DNA from: an uncultured Bacillota bacterium | GTDB lineage: Bacteria; Bacillota_I; Bacilli_A; RF39; UBA660 | Assembly (NCBI GenBank): GCA_905200435.1 | Contig: CAJKKJ010000016.1 | Location: forward strand, 1 to 9,105 | Direction of reading: 5' to 3' | DNA length: 9,105 nucleotides | Shown: one piece after another, positions 6,539 through 9,105 of the stretch | Layout of the letters: each line of letters begins with the position of its first letter | Position numbering within the stretch: the stretch's first letter is position 1 | The notes under the pieces: generated by a model | The model's database searches: none | What the model saw: only the letters and a program-made list of their open reading frames with translations | Told to the model about the DNA's origin: nothing | Position numbers and translations under genes: made by a program

Positions 6539-7195
6539 ATGGATGATGTAATCAAAAACAATTTAAATATTGATGAATCTTTAGCACTTAAAAAAAAATT
6601 AATTAATGAAAATGATGTTTCTAATTATACAAAATTATATTTTGAATATAAAAAGTGTTTGGAAAAGTATTTAGATAAAGTTTTAGGAATTTCAGGTTAT
6701 GATAAAAAGATTGATTCTAGTAGATTGTATTTTGAACCTGTTAAGAAGGAACAAATGGATTTTTATCAATTTTCTAGTTCTTTTAAATATTTCTTTTTAA
6801 GAAATAATTTATATGTTGAAAGATTGGATGATAAGGACATTAAAATTATTTTAGGTGATGATGAAGAAAAAAAAGAAAGGGTTATTAAGTCTACATTTAA
6901 AGTTGTTATTAAAGAATATTTAGATGAACCAAATGATACTTTAATTGGTGATGGAACTGATGATATTAATTTAATGTATCCTAATGGTGGCATAGCACTT
7001 GGATTTAGGTATGATGAATTTAGTAATGAAAGTATTTTAAAAGATAATTGGAAAGATAATTATAATAGACAATTAGACTTTATAGAAAATTTATTTGCAA
7101 GTATTCAAAGTGATGTTTATTTAAACTTTGATATACCATTTAAAGTAATGATTTTTGATCGATTTAATACAAAAGAAAGAAAAAAAAATTTATAG
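6539..7195 (+). CDS. soluble protein of unknown function in the T7SS locus (218 aa)
   Basis: I do not recognise the family. The start is ATG at 6539, six bases after TAGGAGG (6526-6532); an in-frame ATG at 6512 lies upstream of this ribosome site and is rejected. The protein is charged and soluble, with no signal peptide or membrane segment. Residues about 1-55 look helical and rich in K/E/Y; the middle alternates strand-like stretches (SSRLYFEPV, VIKSTFKVVIKEYL); an acidic glycine turn (LIGDGTDD) leads to MYPNGGIALGFRYDEF; the end is again helix plus a KVMIFDRF strand and a basic tail. It is not EssB, which is larger, has a kinase-like fold and a membrane helix. It lies between the EsaB-like gene and the large candidate substrate, with its own hairpin on either side, so a dedicated chaperone, adaptor or regulator is possible but unproven. 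Confidence 0.82.
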   Translation: MDDVIKNNLNIDESLALKKKLINENDVSNYTKLYFEYKKCLEKYLDKVLGISGYDKKIDSSRLYFEPVKKEQMDFYQFSSSFKYFFLRNNLYVERLDDKDIKIILGDDEEKKERVIKSTFKVVIKEYLDEPNDTLIGDGTDDINLMYPNGGIALGFRYDEFSNESILKDNWKDNYNRQLDFIENLFASIQSDVYLNFDIPFKVMIFDRFNTKERKKNL

Positions 7196-7210
7196 ATATC
7201 TTTCTTTTTT
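7171..7210 (+). terminator. hairpin with T-tract after the 218-aa protein gene
   Basis: AAAAGAAAGA (7171-7180), within the last codons of the gene, is perfectly complementary to TCTTTCTTTT (7199-7208) across an 18-base AT loop, and T-rich sequence runs on to 7220. The stem is A/T-rich and the loop long, so strength is doubtful. Like the hairpin at 6455-6480, its 5' arm lies at or in the end of the coding region and uses the same AAAGAAA/TTTCTTT motif. Confidence 0.45.
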
Positions 7211-7229
7211 TTTATTTTTTTGGTACAAT
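7201..7229 (+). promoter_or_regulatory. extended -10 promoter for the large secreted-protein gene
   Basis: TGGTACAAT (7221-7229) is an extended -10 element (TGn plus TACAAT). A loose -35 match, TTTCTT (7201-7206), lies 17 bases upstream within the T-tract of the preceding hairpin. Start of transcription near 7236 would leave about 20 bases before the ATG at 7256, with AAGGTGAT (about 7245-7252) as ribosome site. Extended -10 promoters tolerate poor -35 boxes. Confidence 0.55.
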
Positions 7230-7255
7230 ATATTTAGAATGGAAAAGGTGATGAT

Positions 7256-9105
7256 ATGGCTATACAAATGACTAAACAAATTGTTGATTCTTCTAGTTTG
7301 ATTAATTGTCAAAAACTTGTTAATATTGCTGTATCTGAACTTGAAATATTAAATGGTAGTGTTAATAAACTTGATACTAGTATTTCAAGCTGTGTGGATA
7401 GTATTAGAAGTGCTAGAAATAAATTGAATACCACTTATAATAATTTAATTAATTTGATTTACTTGCTTGGAAACGAAGCAAATAATTATAATGAATCAGA
7501 ATCTTATTTGTTTAATGGAAAAAGTATTTCTGATATATTTGCTAGTGGTAATTTAGCTGAAATGAATGAAGTTCTTACATATTTGGATGAGGTAAGAAAT
7601 AAGAGTAAAGATGAATATAATGAGCTTGTTAAAGAATATGAAAATGGTAATTTATCAGTTAATGGTGATCTTTTAAAATGTATTAATCTTCAAAGTGACA
7701 GTGATGATGATGAATATAATACAACTTATAAAGAATTTGCTTCTTTTTTAGAGATTGAACAAGATGATTATGATAAAAATTATAGTTTGGATAAGTATAT
7801 TATTTATGGTACATCAGGAGATGCTGTAGGTATTACAAAGGAAAATGGTAAATATATTTTAAAAAAACAAAAAATACTTAGAAATGGCAAAGTAATTTGG
7901 GTTAGAACTGGCGATTCTGTTCCTGATTCAGTTTATGAATCTGCTAAAGAATATTTTGAGCAAAGAGAAAATCTTGAACAAATATTAAAACTTGGTAATG
8001 AAAAACTTGGACCTTTATATGAAAAGTTACAGAATAAATTAGATGAATCTAATAATTATGATGAATTATATAGACAAGGATCATATGCTGTTAAACTTGC
8101 TCCTTTTGCTCAAGCCTTTAAAACTGATGAACATAAAAATTGCAGTATAAGTGATAAAGATATTTCTGATTTTAAAGATGATAGTAATATTAAGAGAAAT
8201 CCTAGTTTATCTAGAGGTAATGCTAAAAAATGGGATAATGTTTTTTATTTACTTAATAATTCTGATTTTGAAGAAAAGAAGAAACTTTTGTATATTTATA
8301 ATACTATGGGTGAAGATGGTTTACTTGATTATGTTGATGCAATGGATGATTCGATTGAAAGACAAAAGGGTATTAATGATGCAATAAAAGTATTAAATGA
8401 AGTTTCAAATTCAGAAAATTTTGGTGATTATGCGTGGGATACTTTAGTTGTTGCTGCTAATGGTGTATCAGATGGTGTTGGTAGCTATTTAGAGGGTATT
8501 GGTAATACTTTAGGAGGAGCGGATGGTAAAGTCTCTGCTCTTGAATATAAACGAAGTTACTTACTTCAACAACTTTCTGGTATGGCAAGTAATAATATGT
8601 CAGAAATTGAAAGTGAATATAAAAATGGTTCTATTAATGAAGAACAATATAATACTTTGGTTAAATTAGCTGGTATAAGTGATGTTAGAAAAGGTGTATA
8701 TAAACATACTTATAATATATCAAATTCTGTTGGAAATATGGTTATTCCAATTGGTGTAAATGTTTTAACTGGTAGTGGTATTGGTACTGCTTTAACTAGT
8801 GCATCTATGTTTGGAAATGATTTGGAATCAAATCTACAAAATGATGTTGTTGGTGCTGAAGCATATGTTAGCGCTTTTGGAACGGCTGCAATGAGTTTGC
8901 TTGCATCGAAAACTGGTATGGGTATAAATCCACTTGGTAATGGTACTATTTCTTCTAGTATTTTAACTAATGCTAAAATTTATGGTGGTGAAATTTTAGA
9001 AAGAAATTTACTTAATCTTGCAAGTGGTGCCTATAAAGATATTACTTATGATGTTTTTCATAAAGATTTACCTTGGGTTAATTCTAGCAAACCTGATTAT
9101 TTATA
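7256..9105 (+). CDS. large candidate T7SS substrate / polymorphic toxin with WXG-like head, 3' end outside the window
   Basis: The frame is open from ATG at 7256 to the right edge: 616 whole codons plus TA, so the true end is unknown and the next codon could be Tyr or a stop. The N-terminal ~85 residues form a helical hairpin (heptad-like I/L/V spacing, no tryptophan) ending in YNESE at 78-82, a YxxxE export motif, much like an LXG or WXG100-like head. Residues about 85-380 are highly charged and mainly helical, with a strand-rich insert near 180-220 (YIIYGTSGDAVGITKENGKY). Residues about 385-560 are glycine-rich and hydrophobic (GVSDGVGSYLEGIGNTLGG, then GVNVLTGSGIGTALTSA), as often seen before the toxin domain in large T7SS effectors. 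No catalytic domain is recognised in the visible part. It has its own promoter in the T7SS locus. Role as exported effector is inference; a structural or accessory protein is possible. Confidence 0.78.
   Translation, partial: MAIQMTKQIVDSSSLINCQKLVNIAVSELEILNGSVNKLDTSISSCVDSIRSARNKLNTTYNNLINLIYLLGNEANNYNESESYLFNGKSISDIFASGNLAEMNEVLTYLDEVRNKSKDEYNELVKEYENGNLSVNGDLLKCINLQSDSDDDEYNTTYKEFASFLEIEQDDYDKNYSLDKYIIYGTSGDAVGITKENGKYILKKQKILRNGKVIWVRTGDSVPDSVYESAKEYFEQRENLEQILKLGNEKLGPLYEKLQNKLDESNNYDELYRQGSYAVKLAPFAQAFKTDEHKNCSISDKDISDFKDDSNIKRNPSLSRGNAKKWDNVFYLLNNSDFEEKKKLLYIYNTMGEDGLLDYVDAMDDSIERQKGINDAIKVLNEVSNSENFGDYAWDTLVVAANGVSDGVGSYLEGIGNTLGGADGKVSALEYKRSYLLQQLSGMASNNMSEIESEYKNGSINEEQYNTLVKLAGISDVRKGVYKHTYNISNSVGNMVIPIGVNVLTGSGIGTALTSASMFGNDLESNLQNDVVGAEAYVSAFGTAAMSLLASKTGMGINPLGNGTISSSILTNAKIYGGEILERNLLNLASGAYKDITYDVFHKDLPWVNSSKPDYL

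Noticed and set aside
6766..6993. Minus-strand open frame of 75 codons
   Set aside because: Antisense shadow of the 218-aa gene; Ser/Leu-rich translation as expected from reversed AT-rich coding sequence.
8151..8387. Plus-strand open frame of 78 codons rich in I, L, M and V
   Set aside because: Out-of-frame shadow inside the large gene, whose own frame is open throughout; no ribosome site.
1..9105. CRISPR arrays, insertion sequences, tRNA or rRNA genes
   Set aside because: No regularly spaced direct repeats, no transposase-like frame or terminal inverted repeats, and no cloverleaf or rRNA-like GC-rich stretch was seen in reading the window.

Overview
The window is very AT-rich DNA, roughly three-quarters A+T by eye, dominated by a type VIIb (ESX/WXG100) secretion locus of the kind found in Bacillota. 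AGA and A/T-ending codons predominate. All tryptophans in the intact genes are TGG and no intact gene holds an in-frame TGA, so a Mycoplasma/Spiroplasma-type code is unlikely. The best guess is a low-GC Bacillota, possibly an uncultured gut-type Bacilli or Clostridia lineage; the genus cannot be named. Every gene lies on the + strand.

Layout. 1-511 is the 3' part of a DUF1697 family gene, probably unrelated flanking chromosome. At 596-624 a good sigma-A promoter starts the secretion region. A WXG100 gene follows (673-966), but its ATG is immediately followed by an in-frame TAA. A second, intact WXG100 gene follows at 979-1254 and ends in a clear intrinsic terminator (1268-1294). A second unit holds a 112-residue helical protein (1354-1692), the 1504-residue motor ATPase EssC (1701-6215) and, overlapping it, an EsaB/YukD-like ubiquitin-fold gene (6208-6456) that again carries an in-frame TAA, at codon 45. 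After a hairpin comes an unrecognised 218-residue soluble protein (6539-7195), another hairpin, an extended -10 promoter, and a protein of at least 616 residues that runs off the right edge (7256-9105). It has a helical WXG/LXG-like head with a YxxxE motif and a glycine-rich hydrophobic middle, which fits a large T7SS substrate or polymorphic toxin whose tail lies outside the window.

Working together (inference from family knowledge). EssC powers export; the two WXG100 proteins look like a heterodimer, one carrying WSG and the other the YxxxE export signal; EsaB is a small cytosolic regulator or assembly factor; the large protein is a likely cargo; the 112- and 218-residue proteins may be cargo partners or chaperones. 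EssB, EssA and EsaA are not seen.

The most striking observation is that two separate core T7SS genes are each broken by a single TAA while otherwise reading as complete, family-like proteins. More than 2,100 codons of EssC plus the large protein contain no in-frame TAA, so genome-wide reassignment is unlikely. Recent decay, strain variation or assembly error, or local recoding/reinitiation remain possible.
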